Positions 42,906-52,518 of a stretch of 64,000 nucleotides of DNA are shown piece after piece. Within the stretch, counting starts at the first letter, position 1; each line of letters begins with the position of its first letter. This DNA is from Bradyrhizobium sp. CCBAU 53340. Its GTDB lineage: Bacteria; Pseudomonadota; Alphaproteobacteria; Rhizobiales; Xanthobacteraceae. A model generated the notes under the pieces. It did not search any database and was not told the origin of the DNA. It saw only the letters and a list, made by a program, of their open reading frames with translations. The translations under genes and the position numbers were made by a program. The stretch is taken from contig NZ_CP030055.1 of NCBI RefSeq assembly GCF_015291645.1, forward strand, positions 2,604,001 to 2,668,000, read 5' to 3'.

Positions 42906-44021
42906 TCAGATCTTGATGGGAGGCGTGAAGGCCGCCACGAGCCGCACCAGATCCGCCTGTCGCCTGGTTCCGGTCTTTGTGAAGATCCTGGTGAGGTGGG
43001 TCTTGATCGTCGTCTCGGCGACGCCCATGCTTCTGGCGACGTCAGGAACGCCGCCGACCTCGACAATGGAGAGGAAGACGCGCAGTTCCGCCGGCGTCAA
43101 TTTGAACAGCTTCCGGATGAGATCCGGAGCGACCATCGTATCAAGCGCTGCCTTGCTGACGAACAGGACGGCGCAGGCCTCATAGCCGACCCCGAACATT
43201 TGCCGGCGCCCGGCTGTCAGCGGCACCAGATGGCCCACGTAATGCGAGCCGTCGTGGGCCGCCAGATGCAGCGAGATGCCCATCGTCGACCGCTCGCCGA
43301 GCGCCGTATCCACCAATGCCTGCCGCAGCATGCGATCCACATTCGGGTCGGACGTCATGAGCCGGCCATGGACCGAGCGGAGGACGTCGGCCTCGTCCAA
43401 AATCTCCTGCGCGCTCGCATTGGAGTGGGTGATATGGCCGTTCGCATCAAGCAGCAGGACGGCGGCTCGCAGCGCGTCGAGCGTGTGGGCAGACGTCGTC
43501 TCCAATGCGTTCTGCTGCTGCAGTTTCTGCCTGACACGCATGGCCCGCTGCATGTGCGGCGTGATGTAGGAGATCACCCCATACATCCTGCGATCGACCA
43601 GGCCGCCCGCCTTCATGATCGAGAGGCGGGATAATCCCGCAGCCGACTTATCGAGCAGGATATTGGCGGCGTCCTCGAGACCCTGCGGCCGCGTCCATTC
43701 GTTGTAGAACATGGTGGTGCGGAATTCGTCGACGTCGATCCAGTCTCCGATCGTCTGGATCTGACCGACCGGCGCGTGGAGCACGCCGCGTGACGGATCG
43801 AACGGCTCGTAGGTTTCGATATAGGATCGAACATAGGAGGGATCGACGCCGACGGCATGCGAGATCACGGCCTCGCCGGCGGCCCCGATCCGGACCAGAC
43901 CACCGCTCTGGCCGCCTGCGAGGTCGACGATGCTGCCAAGTGTCGACGTCCACAGGGAATCGTCGAGCGCAGGATCGTAGATGTCTCCCACCAGCGAGAG
44001 CAGCTCTTCACTCAGTTCCAT
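42906..44021 (-). CDS. LuxR-type helix-turn-helix regulator with a PAS-like domain
   Basis: This 371-residue protein has an N-terminal region of unknown fold, a PAS-like segment at about 180-300 (AAVLLLDANGHITHSNASAQEILDEADVL) and a C-terminal LuxR/FixJ DNA-binding domain: LTPAELRVFLSIVEVGGVPDVARSMGVAETTIKTHLTRIFTKTGTRRQADLVRLV. No phospho-acceptor receiver or acyl-homoserine lactone domain is evident. Targets are unknown; the adjacent methyltransferase gene is a candidate. Confidence 0.85.
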   Translation of the reverse strand: MELSEELLSLVGDIYDPALDDSLWTSTLGSIVDLAGGQSGGLVRIGAAGEAVISHAVGVDPSYVRSYIETYEPFDPSRGVLHAPVGQIQTIGDWIDVDEFRTTMFYNEWTRPQGLEDAANILLDKSAAGLSRLSIMKAGGLVDRRMYGVISYITPHMQRAMRVRQKLQQQNALETTSAHTLDALRAAVLLLDANGHITHSNASAQEILDEADVLRSVHGRLMTSDPNVDRMLRQALVDTALGERSTMGISLHLAAHDGSHYVGHLVPLTAGRRQMFGVGYEACAVLFVSKAALDTMVAPDLIRKLFKLTPAELRVFLSIVEVGGVPDVARSMGVAETTIKTHLTRIFTKTGTRRQADLVRLVAAFTPPIKI

Positions 44022-44286
44022 CGGCTCGTCCCATAAACGCGTGGATGGGCTTGTTCGGCCCCGCAGATGAGCACGCCGGATGAGGAAATTTGATGAGCCG
44101 GATCACACTTTGAGGGCGCGGATCAGCCAGACCGAGGGGCCGATGCACCGCTTGACGCACGTGAATGGCGGCACGCCTACGCGGCGGTGGCAATCCCGTG
44201 ATGTAACAGGAGGCGTGTGATCACACGCGGTTCCCTGGGGCGTTCGGTGCGTGTTTGGCCGCGCTGTTCGGCAAATCCGGACGCGC
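44022..44286. other. Gap upstream of the LuxR-type gene
   Basis: This gene-free stretch contains a perfect 16-base palindrome at 44213-44228 and no supported ORF. The LuxR-type promoter is expected here. Confidence 0.4.
44213..44228. promoter_or_regulatory. Perfect 16-base palindrome GCGTGTGA/TCACACGC
   Basis: The half-site GCGTGTGA is followed immediately by its reverse complement. Core TGTGA-TCACA is reminiscent of Crp/Fnr half-sites, though with no central spacer. It lies about 190 bases upstream of the LuxR-type gene. Confidence 0.5.
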
Positions 44287-44312
44287 AAAAGGCCCGGTCG
44301 TCACGACCGGGC
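44287..44312 (-). terminator. Intrinsic terminator of the small 60-residue gene
   Basis: A 9-base-pair stem, GCCCGGTCG with CGACCGGGC, has a 3-base loop and is followed on the minus strand by CTTTT. Confidence 0.8.
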
Positions 44313-44334
44313 AATTCATCCCAGGCAGGCGCGA

Positions 44335-44517
44335 TCAGGCGAGCTGATCGATCCGCGTGCCCTGGCCCGGCGGCAGCGGCGCAGGCGGCGTCGGCTGATG
44401 GGTCGGGTCGTTATCTTGGGTCTTGGTCTGGTCGTCCGGCTGCTTGGTCGTGTCGTAGTTCGGAACCACGATCGCGATCGGCGGCGGAGCAACCGTCGAA
44501 ACGTTGGAAACGCTCAT
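44335..44517 (-). CDS. Small hypothetical protein, 60 residues
   Basis: The ORF starts at ATG 44517 with GAGGATTTGTGG upstream and encodes a Pro/Thr/Asp-rich peptide without hydrophobic segments (PNYDTTKQPDDQTKTQDND; PTPPAPLPPGQG). It is followed 22 bases later by a strong terminator in the same direction, which supports a real transcript. No family is recognised. The composition suggests a disordered protein. Confidence 0.55.
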   Translation of the reverse strand: MSVSNVSTVAPPPIAIVVPNYDTTKQPDDQTKTQDNDPTHQPTPPAPLPPGQGTRIDQLA

Positions 44518-44618
44518 CCACAAATCCTCACAGATGGAGAGGATCGAGCCTGCGCCGGAGGAAACCAAATTTCCTTCAAGGCAATCGTTAAAATGCGAGG
44601 GATGTGTTCGCTTTCCTC

Positions 44619-44697
44619 GTCATTGCAAGCGCAGCGAAGCAATCCAGAATCCCTCCTTGGAAAGACCCTGGATTGCTTCGCTGTGCTCGCAATGACG
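44619..44697. repeat. Palindromic intergenic repeat (GTCATTGC type, second copy)
   Basis: GTCATTGCAAGCGCAGCG with GAAGCAATCCAG pairs with CTGGATTGCTTC and GCTGTGCTCGCAATGAC. It is the same subtype as 34512-34594 with a few arm changes. Confidence 0.88.
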
Positions 44698-44758
44698 GAG
44701 TATGTGGTTGGTAGTGTGCCGCCTCTCGCACACCGCGCCTGTCGCGAGAGCTTCGCGC

Positions 44759-45238
44759 CTACTCATCCTTTGGCCGCGTGATCGCGATCGCGGCTTCCGT
44801 CTTGGTGCGGGTGCATTCCATGTTGAGGCGCTTGTAGCGCATCGTGACCTTGTCGCCGCGCAACAGGCCCATGCGCTTCAGGCAGCGCGTCGCGCCGGTC
44901 GTGGTGTCGTCCTTCGTCACCGTGAAGATGATCGCGGCCGCGGACGACACCAGATCATAGAACTGCGGCGTCGGCTTGCGGTCGCCCTTGGCATAGAGCT
45001 CGTTGGAATAGGCCTGTCCCTGCGCGCGGCAGCCGAGCGACAGCTCCTTCGCCGCCGGGTGAGTGAGGTAGATGATGTTGGCGGCCTTGAAGTTGACCTT
45101 CAGCCCGTCGATGCCGCCGGCGAGCTGTTTTGCAATGTCGTCGCACTGGTCGGCGCAGGCCGGCGCAGGCAGAGTCACAAGGCCGATGATTGCGGCGGCG
45201 ACCACAATCGCGCCGCGGACGTGCAGTCTGGAAATCAT
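44759..45238 (-). CDS. Secreted hypothetical protein
   Basis: This 159-residue protein begins with a signal peptide ([21 protein letters not shown], cleavage before DQC). The mature part has four Cys ([35 protein letters not shown]) that could form two disulfides, and a charged C-terminus. The chosen start ATG 45238 follows GGGGC. No known family is recognised. It is divergent from the fumarase gene. Confidence 0.7.
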   Translation of the reverse strand: MISRLHVRGAIVVAAAIIGLVTLPAPACADQCDDIAKQLAGGIDGLKVNFKAANIIYLTHPAAKELSLGCRAQGQAYSNELYAKGDRKPTPQFYDLVSSAAAIIFTVTKDDTTTGATRCLKRMGLLRGDKVTMRYKRLNMECTRTKTEAAIAITRPKDE

Positions 45239-45478
45239 GATGAAAGCCCCTTGAGGGCGCGCATTCAACCGTCGCCGCGCGCGAAGCGCAAGGGGTGCAA
45301 CCGGGGCTCGGCCGGGCACAACTACAGCTATCGAAGGCAGGCGGCAAAAATGCCCGTCATGGCACCGAATCGGGATGCCCCGGCCGCGCCGGAACGCCTT
45401 CCCTTTGCGGCAAAAAGGCTTAGAACGCTTCTACGCCAGGGGCCTGCGCCAGGGCTCCAAAACCCCGAGATATGCTCC

Positions 45479-47134
<1,656 letters not shown>

Positions 47135-47150
47135 GGTTTCGTTCCCCGGA

Positions 47151-47262
47151 CGCAGCGCCGCATAAAAATGCTGTGCTGCTGATCCGGGGTCCATTGTTGC
47201 CGCATGGGTCCCGGCTCTGCGGGGCAGCGTTACACGCTGCACCGCGTCCGGGACACGAGAGT
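47151..47262. repeat. Palindromic intergenic repeat (CCGGACGC type)
   Basis: Two nested inverted-repeat units lie here: CCCCGGACGCAGC...GCTGATCCGGGG, and GGTCCCGG...GCAGCG...CGCTGC...CGTCCGGG. It lies after fumarase and before the next converging gene. Confidence 0.75.
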
Positions 47263-47266
47263 AGCC

Positions 47267-47563
47267 TTAAGCCCGCGCGCCGGTGAACGGGAAGCTGCCC
47301 ATCGGGCCGATACCCATCTCGCCGCTGATGCTGTCGCCCGCGACAGTGCCGGTGAATTCGACCGTCAGCGGCATCGGTTTGTCGATCGAGACTTTCCAGG
47401 AAACGTTGTCACCATTGACGGTGCCGTCAAAAATCTCGGCGGTATTACCTTCCACGCCCTGCGTACCCGTGAGCGTGCCGCCCGCGGCCTTCAGGCTCAG
47501 CGTCGAGTTGCGCTCGCCCATCGGCGTCGTCATGGTCAGATTCCAGTTGCCGTCCACGGCCAT
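47267..47563 (-). CDS. Small beta-rich hypothetical protein
   Basis: This 98-residue protein is mostly alternating beta strands (GNWNLTMTTPMGERNSTLSLKAAGGTLTGTQ; ISWKVSIDKPMPLTVEFTGTV-like) ending GSFPFTGARA, with no signal peptide. The start at 47563 has GGGAG upstream. It looks like a fatty-acid-binding-protein or lipocalin-like small barrel, but I recognise no named family. Confidence 0.7.
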   Translation of the reverse strand: MAVDGNWNLTMTTPMGERNSTLSLKAAGGTLTGTQGVEGNTAEIFDGTVNGDNVSWKVSIDKPMPLTVEFTGTVAGDSISGEMGIGPMGSFPFTGARA

Positions 47564-47683
47564 TCCCGTCTCCCGAACAAACTTTGGCGGGCCGCGACGA
47601 TCCGCGGCCAGTCCTGGGCCGAGCCTATAGCGCAACTTGAAGCCGCTGCCTAACGTCGCTTCGACGCTCCCCCTGGGCGGCAA

Positions 47684-48238
47684 TCAGGCGCGGGCGGCGG
47701 CGCGCCGGCGGCTGATGACGACGAGCCTGAACACGACGTACTGCACGGCAAAGGCGAGGGCCTTGGCGCCGCCTGCGACCACCGAGATGTAGAACGCCCA
47801 CAGCTTCAGATCGCCAGTGGCGGCGACCGCGATCGTGCCGGCGCCGAGCACGAACATCAACGCGGCCCAGGCATAGCCCGCAGCGGTGATATAGTCCGGT
47901 ACGGTCTCGACCACGACCGGCGGCATGTAACGCAGCATCCAGCCGCGCTTCAGCATGATCACGCCGATCGCGAAATGCGCGATCGCAGGCTTGGCCAGCA
48001 TGAAGCGGGGATCGTTGGTCAGCAGCGTCACGGTGCCGAGCACGACCACGAGCGCGACGCTCGCATAGGTCATGTAACCGAGCTCGCGACCCTTGACGCG
48101 GGCATAGATCACCTGAGCGATCGCACCCGCAATCGCCACCGACGTCGCCAGGATGACGTTGTCGGTCACCAGATAGATCACCAGAAAGACGATGGCCGAG
48201 AGGAAGTCGGAGGCAAGGCGGGCGAATACGTCCTTCAT
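47684..48238 (-). CDS. yciB: YciB/IspZ-type inner-membrane protein
   Basis: This 184-residue protein has five membrane helices: FLSAIVFLVIYLVTDNVILATSVAIAGAIAQVIY, MTYASVALVVVLGTVTLLTNDPRFMLAKPAIAHFAIGVIML and YAWAALMFVLGAGTIAV. This resembles the septation protein A (YciB/IspZ) family, implicated in cell-envelope integrity. It starts 13 bases after the upstream membrane gene in the same direction and belongs to the proposed TetR-controlled set. Confidence 0.75.
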   Translation of the reverse strand: MKDVFARLASDFLSAIVFLVIYLVTDNVILATSVAIAGAIAQVIYARVKGRELGYMTYASVALVVVLGTVTLLTNDPRFMLAKPAIAHFAIGVIMLKRGWMLRYMPPVVVETVPDYITAAGYAWAALMFVLGAGTIAVAATGDLKLWAFYISVVAGGAKALAFAVQYVVFRLVVISRRRAAARA

Positions 48239-48251
48239 GATCGGTCCTGTC

Positions 48252-48824
48252 TCACTGGGCTTCGGGCAGCGCGCCGGCAGGCGCACCATACTTGATCTGG
48301 CGATATTCGGGATACCATTTGGTGAAATAGATCGCGCTGTTGCGGGCGGCAAAGGCGACTGCAATGCCCGACCAGACCGGCAGGCCGGGGAAATAGAGCA
48401 GCACGATGTTGGCGGCCATCATCAGCAAGGCGGCAATGGTCCATGCGCCGGTGATGATGTAATTGGCGGTGAGGAAGCCGGGCATTGCCGCAGTCTCGGC
48501 CGGAACGGACTCGATCGCGTATTGCAGCGTGAAGGGCCGGCGCGCGAGCATCGAGCCGAGCGAGATCACGAAGATGCCGATATCGACCGAGAGCTTGACA
48601 CCGAGCGTGCTGAGCGTGGGGTGCAACGCGAGGAAGAGGCCGATGCCCGCGAACAGGATCGCCGAGCCCGCGGCCAGGATCTTCACCGAGCGGCCGCGTG
48701 CGACATCGATCGCGATCGTGGCGAGACAGATCGCCGAGCCCGCGAACACCGCGACCATGGGCGAGGTCATGAACATCAGGACCGTGTAGACGCCGTAGGG
48801 GGCAAGGATCAGGAAGATCGTCAT
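48252..48824 (-). CDS. Polytopic membrane protein of unknown function
   Basis: This 190-residue protein has about six hydrophobic segments (IFLILAPYGVYTVLMFM; AVFAGSAICLATIAIDVA; ILAAGSAILFAGIGLFLAL; VDIGIFVISLGSMLA; AAMPGFLTANYIITGAWTIAALLMMAANIVLLYF). It resembles the YciB-like downstream protein in general layout. A TetR-type palindrome lies 20 bases upstream of the start ATG at 48824. The function is unknown. Confidence 0.75.
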   Translation of the reverse strand: MTIFLILAPYGVYTVLMFMTSPMVAVFAGSAICLATIAIDVARGRSVKILAAGSAILFAGIGLFLALHPTLSTLGVKLSVDIGIFVISLGSMLARRPFTLQYAIESVPAETAAMPGFLTANYIITGAWTIAALLMMAANIVLLYFPGLPVWSGIAVAFAARNSAIYFTKWYPEYRQIKYGAPAGALPEAQ

Positions 48825-48843
48825 GGTCGCCTCGATCGCATCA

Positions 48844-48862
48844 ATCTTTACGATGTCAAGAT
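48844..48862. promoter_or_regulatory. TetR-type operator 1 (near perfect)
   Basis: ATCTTTAC-GAT-GTCAAGAT is an inverted repeat with one mismatched pair. The flanks add CA/TG so it reads CAATCTT...AAGATTG. It lies 20 bases upstream of the membrane-protein start. Confidence 0.65.
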
Positions 48863-48895
48863 TGATAGTTCAGGGTCGACGTTCGGTCAAGCAAA

Positions 48896-48914
48896 ATCTT
48901 TACAGTGTCAAAAT
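48896..48914. promoter_or_regulatory. TetR-type operator 2
   Basis: ATCTTTAC-AGT-GTCAAAAT has the same left arm and spacing as operator 1, 52 bases away, with a degenerate right arm. It overlaps the stop codon of the MAPEG gene. Confidence 0.55.
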
Positions 48915-49382
48915 GACGTGAATGACCTGTAAAAATTCAATTGTTGCAACAGCTTGATCCGATATTTCGTTGGCCATGGCGGCCCAGGGCAGGCGCGACA
49001 GGATGGTCAGCGCGCAGGCGATCAGAAGGCCGATGGTCAGGATGATGCCGCCGACGCGGCAGATCGTGAATCGGAGCGAGCCCGGCGTTGCATACATGCC
49101 GAGCGGATGCAGCAGCCGCGACAGCACGAGCGCCCCCATCAGCAGGTGAATGCGCAAGGGCGATGCGCCCGACATCTCCAGAAGCGCCACCATCAGCGCG
49201 ATGATCGGGACGTATTCCATGAAGTTGCCATGGGCCCGGATCGCGCTGCGCAGGTTTTCGTTGCCGCCGTCGCTGAAGGGCGCCTGGCTGCTTCGTCGCA
49301 GCCGGACGACCTGCAACGCGAGCGCGGCGTAGATCAGCGCGAGGATGGCGAGGTAGTTCGCCGTGATGTTGGGGACGTGCAT
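48900..49382 (-). CDS. MAPEG-family membrane protein
   Basis: This 160-residue protein has four membrane helices and the MAPEG pattern (NLRSAIRAHGNFMEYVPIIALMVALLEMSG; MGALVLSRLLHPLGMY). MAPEG proteins include microsomal glutathione transferases and bacterial homologues of unknown substrate. The start at 49382 is ATG. It lies between the carotenoid oxygenase and a TetR-type operator pair. Confidence 0.82.
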   Translation of the reverse strand: MHVPNITANYLAILALIYAALALQVVRLRRSSQAPFSDGGNENLRSAIRAHGNFMEYVPIIALMVALLEMSGASPLRIHLLMGALVLSRLLHPLGMYATPGSLRFTICRVGGIILTIGLLIACALTILSRLPWAAMANEISDQAVATIEFLQVIHVILTL

Positions 49383-49426
49383 GCGAAGTCTCCCTGATGA
49401 CGTTCGCGACGGAGTGGGAAAGGGAG

Positions 49427-50824
49427 CTATTGCGCGCCGACCCAATTGCCGTGGAAGCCGTCGGGCACACGATGGCCGAGCTGCACCAGCGCGGCAGGGC
49501 CGGCCTCGATGTCGGTGGCGTTGAATATGGCAAGATCGCTGCGGTTCTCCCGCGCGCGCCAGACCACCGCCAGCAGCCAGCCGTCGCCTTCGGCCGCATC
49601 CTTCGATCGCTCGACGAACACAGGCTCGGAAATGGTGTCGCCCGCCGGAAGCAGATACTGGCCGAGGCGCTTGCCGGTGCCGTCGACATGGACGATGCCT
49701 GACAACGCGCCGAACATCGGCAGACGCGGATTGGCGCAGGCGTACCAGCCGTGATGGCTCTTCAGGCCGGCGCGACGATCGTCGATGCGCGGGAATTCGC
49801 CGGTGAGATCGTCGAGATAAGCCTGCTGGAAGCGGTCGGTATCGCCTGCGAGGTCGAAGCTCCAGCGGCAATGACGGGCGCGCGATTTCTCCGGATCCGT
49901 CGGCCTTCCGTCGGGATGCGGAAACAGCGGCGCCTGCTCGAACTGCATGACGTCGGCGACGATGCGGCCGCCATCCTCCCACGCATTCATGATGTGGAAG
50001 ACGTAGCAGGCTTCACCGCGGAACCAGACGATGTCCTTCGCCGTGCCGCTCCGCTTCATCACGCCGACATAGGCGCCTTTGTCCGGCTCCCAGGCATAAG
50101 GCGGCTTGCCGCTCATCGCGCGCTCCATGCTGCCGGTGAGGGGCAGGATCGGAAACAGCACGTGATTTTGCGTGACGATGAAGTCGTGCACCATGCTGGC
50201 ATAGGGCGTCTCGAAGCGCTCGAAGCACGTCACCTTGCCGCCCGCATCGATCGATCCGTAGGACAGGGCGGGTGTCAGCGGGCCGCTGGCGTTATAGCCA
50301 AAGAACACCAGCTCGCCCGTAACGGGGTCGACTTTCGGATGCGCGGTGAAGGGGCCGGCGATGCGGCTCTGATAGTTGCAATAGCCGCGCGTCGCCAGCG
50401 TGCCGGGCTCGATCTCGGTCGGCAGATGTCCTTCCTCGAGCGCGAGCAGCTTGCCGGCATGGAAGATGATGTTGGTGTTGGCGACGCCGCCATCGGTCAG
50501 GTTCGTGGGCGCATCCGGCAGCTTGCGGCCGAAGCCGCCGAACAGGGCGCGGCCGGCATCGTGCTCGGCGAGCCATTTCGGGGTGCGGACCCAGCGATTG
50601 CGGTAGGAGGCGCGCCCCGCTTCGAGATGAAAGGCGTGCAGCATGCCGTCGCCGACGAACCAGTGCGCGCCGGGGGAGGCGAACTGCGGATTGGGGCCGT
50701 TGCGATACAGCGTGCCGTTCAGCTCGCGCGGCAATTCGCCGACGATCTTGAGGAAAGGCGCGTCCGCCTCGAACGGAATCGGTGCGATATTGTTGCGGCG
50801 CTCGACGATAGCGTCCTGCTGCAC
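49427..50824 (-). CDS. Carotenoid cleavage oxygenase family protein
   Basis: This protein of about 465 residues has the retinal-pigment-epithelium/carotenoid oxygenase layout: LNGTLYRNGPNPQF, HWFVGDGMLHAFHLEAGRASYRNRW, TAHPKVDPVTGELVFFGYN, MVHDFIVTQNHV, YVFHIMNAWEDGGRIVADV and a final FHGNWVG. The four His that bind iron are visible in these segments. Enzymes cleave carotenoids or lignin-derived stilbenes. GTG 50824 with GGGAGGG eight bases upstream is the likely start; an upstream ATG (50863) would overlap an operator palindrome. Confidence 0.88.
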   Translation of the reverse strand: MQQDAIVERRNNIAPIPFEADAPFLKIVGELPRELNGTLYRNGPNPQFASPGAHWFVGDGMLHAFHLEAGRASYRNRWVRTPKWLAEHDAGRALFGGFGRKLPDAPTNLTDGGVANTNIIFHAGKLLALEEGHLPTEIEPGTLATRGYCNYQSRIAGPFTAHPKVDPVTGELVFFGYNASGPLTPALSYGSIDAGGKVTCFERFETPYASMVHDFIVTQNHVLFPILPLTGSMERAMSGKPPYAWEPDKGAYVGVMKRSGTAKDIVWFRGEACYVFHIMNAWEDGGRIVADVMQFEQAPLFPHPDGRPTDPEKSRARHCRWSFDLAGDTDRFQQAYLDDLTGEFPRIDDRRAGLKSHHGWYACANPRLPMFGALSGIVHVDGTGKRLGQYLLPAGDTISEPVFVERSKDAAEGDGWLLAVVWRARENRSDLAIFNATDIEAGPAALVQLGHRVPDGFHGNWVGAQ

Positions 50825-50839
50825 GGCGTAGCCCTCCCT

Positions 50840-50858
50840 ATCTTTACATCGTAAAGAT
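50840..50858. promoter_or_regulatory. TetR-type operator 3 (perfect palindrome)
   Basis: ATCTTTAC-ATC-GTAAAGAT has perfect 8-base arms. It lies 15 bases upstream of the carotenoid oxygenase start. Confidence 0.75.
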
Positions 50859-50892
50859 TGCATAGAGCCGCGCGCGACTTTCGTCAAGTGAA

Positions 50893-50911
50893 ATCTTTAC
50901 ACTGTCAATAT
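50893..50911. promoter_or_regulatory. TetR-type operator 4
   Basis: ATCTTTAC-ACT-GTCAATAT has a perfect left arm and an imperfect right arm. It is 53 bases from operator 3 and about 20 bases before the TetR ATG. Confidence 0.6.
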
Positions 50912-50930
50912 TGCGTCATATAGCTTGCAG

Positions 50931-51668
50931 ATGGCCAAGGGCAACATAAGCACCGACACCAAGAGCGAAACGGCGCGAAGTTCGCGCCACGCGAAGAAGA
51001 CATCGCCGGCATCGCGTGCGGCGCGCCGCCCGGCAGCTGCGAAGACCGAGACGCCGTATCATCATGGCGCCTTGCGCGAGGCGCTGCTTCAGGCGGCCGA
51101 ACGGGTGCTGGAGCGCGACGGGCTCGCCGGCCTGACGCTGCGCGCTGTGGCGCGCGAGGCGGGCGTCTCGCATGCCGCGCCGACCCATCATTTCGGCGAT
51201 CTCACCGGGCTCGTCAGCGAGCTTGCCGCGATCGGCTTCCGCCAGTTCAACGCCGCGATGGCCTCGGCCTGCAACACGGCCACCTCGCCGCTGGAGCGGG
51301 CACTGGCGCGGCCCAAAGCCTATGTCGCCTATGCCCAGGCCCATCCCGGCATGTACGGTCTGATGTTCCGCACCGAGCGGCTCGACTATTCGAGGCCTTC
51401 GCTGCACGAGGCCGCGGAATCCTCCTTTGCCGGACTTGCCAATGCCATCGGCGCGATGCGGCAGGAGCCGATCAGCCGCGACGCGCTCACCATCGAGCAG
51501 GGGGCCGCGATCGCACGGGCCTGGTCGATGGTGCACGGCTTCACCATGCTGCTGCTCGACGGGCGGCTCGAGGATATTCTGGAGCGGCTGCCTGCCGGCA
51601 CGACGGCCGAACAGCTTCTGGAAGCAATCCTGAAGTCGACGGTCGCGGGGAAACTGCCGAGCACATGA
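50931..51668 (+). CDS. TetR-family transcriptional regulator
   Basis: This 245-residue protein has a basic, Lys/Arg-rich N-terminal extension of about 40 residues, then the TetR helix-turn-helix (HHGALREALLQAAERVLERDGLAGLTLRAVAREAGVSHAAPTHHFGDLTGL) and a TetR_C_33-like ligand domain (RALARPKAYVAYAQAHPGMYGLMFR). It is divergent from the carotenoid oxygenase gene with two operator-like palindromes between them. It is probably autoregulated. Confidence 0.9.
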   Translation: MAKGNISTDTKSETARSSRHAKKTSPASRAARRPAAAKTETPYHHGALREALLQAAERVLERDGLAGLTLRAVAREAGVSHAAPTHHFGDLTGLVSELAAIGFRQFNAAMASACNTATSPLERALARPKAYVAYAQAHPGMYGLMFRTERLDYSRPSLHEAAESSFAGLANAIGAMRQEPISRDALTIEQGAAIARAWSMVHGFTMLLLDGRLEDILERLPAGTTAEQLLEAILKSTVAGKLPST

Positions 51669-51834
51669 TTGGACGAACGTTCGATGCCGCGGAACTCACG
51701 GCCCTGCACGTTCTTCACTGTGGGCAAGCGTCAAACGTTACGGGGATAGGCCTGACAGCGCCGCGGAATCGTTCTAGAAGAGCGGCTTCGCTCGGGCTCA
51801 AGCAGCCTGGTCCGCGTCCTCTTTACACCTGATC

Positions 51835-52401
51835 ATGCCAGCCATCGCTCCCCGCAAAGCCTATCGCGTCGGTCGTTCCAAGACCGGACTTGGCCTCTTC
51901 GCCACCATGCCGATCAAGAAGGGCACAAGGATCATCCGTTATTTCGGACCGATCCTGGACTGCCGCATTCCTGAGCAGGACGAGATCGAGAACAAATACC
52001 TGTTCGAGCTCAATGGCCGCTGGACCATCGACGGCTCGGTGCGCAAGAACCTTGCCCGATACATCAACCATTCCTGCCGGCCCAACGCCGAATCCGACGT
52101 GCGCCCGCGCGAGCGCAAGGTGTTCATCCGCGCCATCAAGAACATCGAGCCGGGCGACGAGATCAATTACGATTACGGCACCGACTATTTCAAAGCCTAT
52201 CTCAAGCCGATCGGGTGCAAGTGCCCCTCGTGCGAAAACAAGCGCAAGAAGCAGCGCGCCGAAGCGCGTGCCGAACGCGCCAAGGTGAAGGCGCGGGCGG
52301 AGCGTAAAGCCCAGAAGGCGGGCGCGAAAACCACCGCGGCGAAAAAGAAAAAGCTGAACGGCAAGCATTTTGCGGGCAAGGTCGGCCGCGCGAAGGCGTA
52401 A
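51835..52401 (+). CDS. SET-domain protein (putative protein-lysine methyltransferase)
   Basis: This 188-residue protein carries a SET domain: KTGLGLFATMPIKKGTRIIRYFGPI, YINHSCRPNAE (NHSC motif), IEPGDEINYDYGTDYF and a post-SET-like CKCPSCENKRKK. The last about 55 residues are Lys/Arg/Ala-rich (AKKKKLNGKHF), similar to histone-H1-like tails. SET enzymes transfer methyl groups to lysines; some bacterial ones are secreted effectors or modify nucleoid or ribosomal proteins. No partner gene is adjacent. The target is unknown. Confidence 0.87.
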   Translation: MPAIAPRKAYRVGRSKTGLGLFATMPIKKGTRIIRYFGPILDCRIPEQDEIENKYLFELNGRWTIDGSVRKNLARYINHSCRPNAESDVRPRERKVFIRAIKNIEPGDEINYDYGTDYFKAYLKPIGCKCPSCENKRKKQRAEARAERAKVKARAERKAQKAGAKTTAAKKKKLNGKHFAGKVGRAKA

Positions 52402-52451
52402 TTCGCGCGCGCTCGCAATGACGAGGTGGAGAACGTGTGCGCCACACGTCG

Positions 52452-52512
52452 CACTCGCGCCCCGGACGCAGCACAGCGCCACTTCGGCGGTGCGCTGCTG
52501 AGCCGGGACCCG
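52452..52512. repeat. Palindromic intergenic repeat (CCGGACGC type)
   Basis: CCCCGGACGCAGCACAGCGC pairs imperfectly with GTGCGCTGCTGAGCCGGGA around an ACTTCGG loop. It is related to the unit at 47151. Confidence 0.6.
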
Positions 52513-52518
52513 AGAGCT

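Noticed and set aside
44702..45478. Open frame upstream of fumarase giving an 810-residue fusion
   Set aside because: The extension is antisense to a secreted protein gene and lacks any fumarase homology; ATG 45479 gives the conserved N-terminus.
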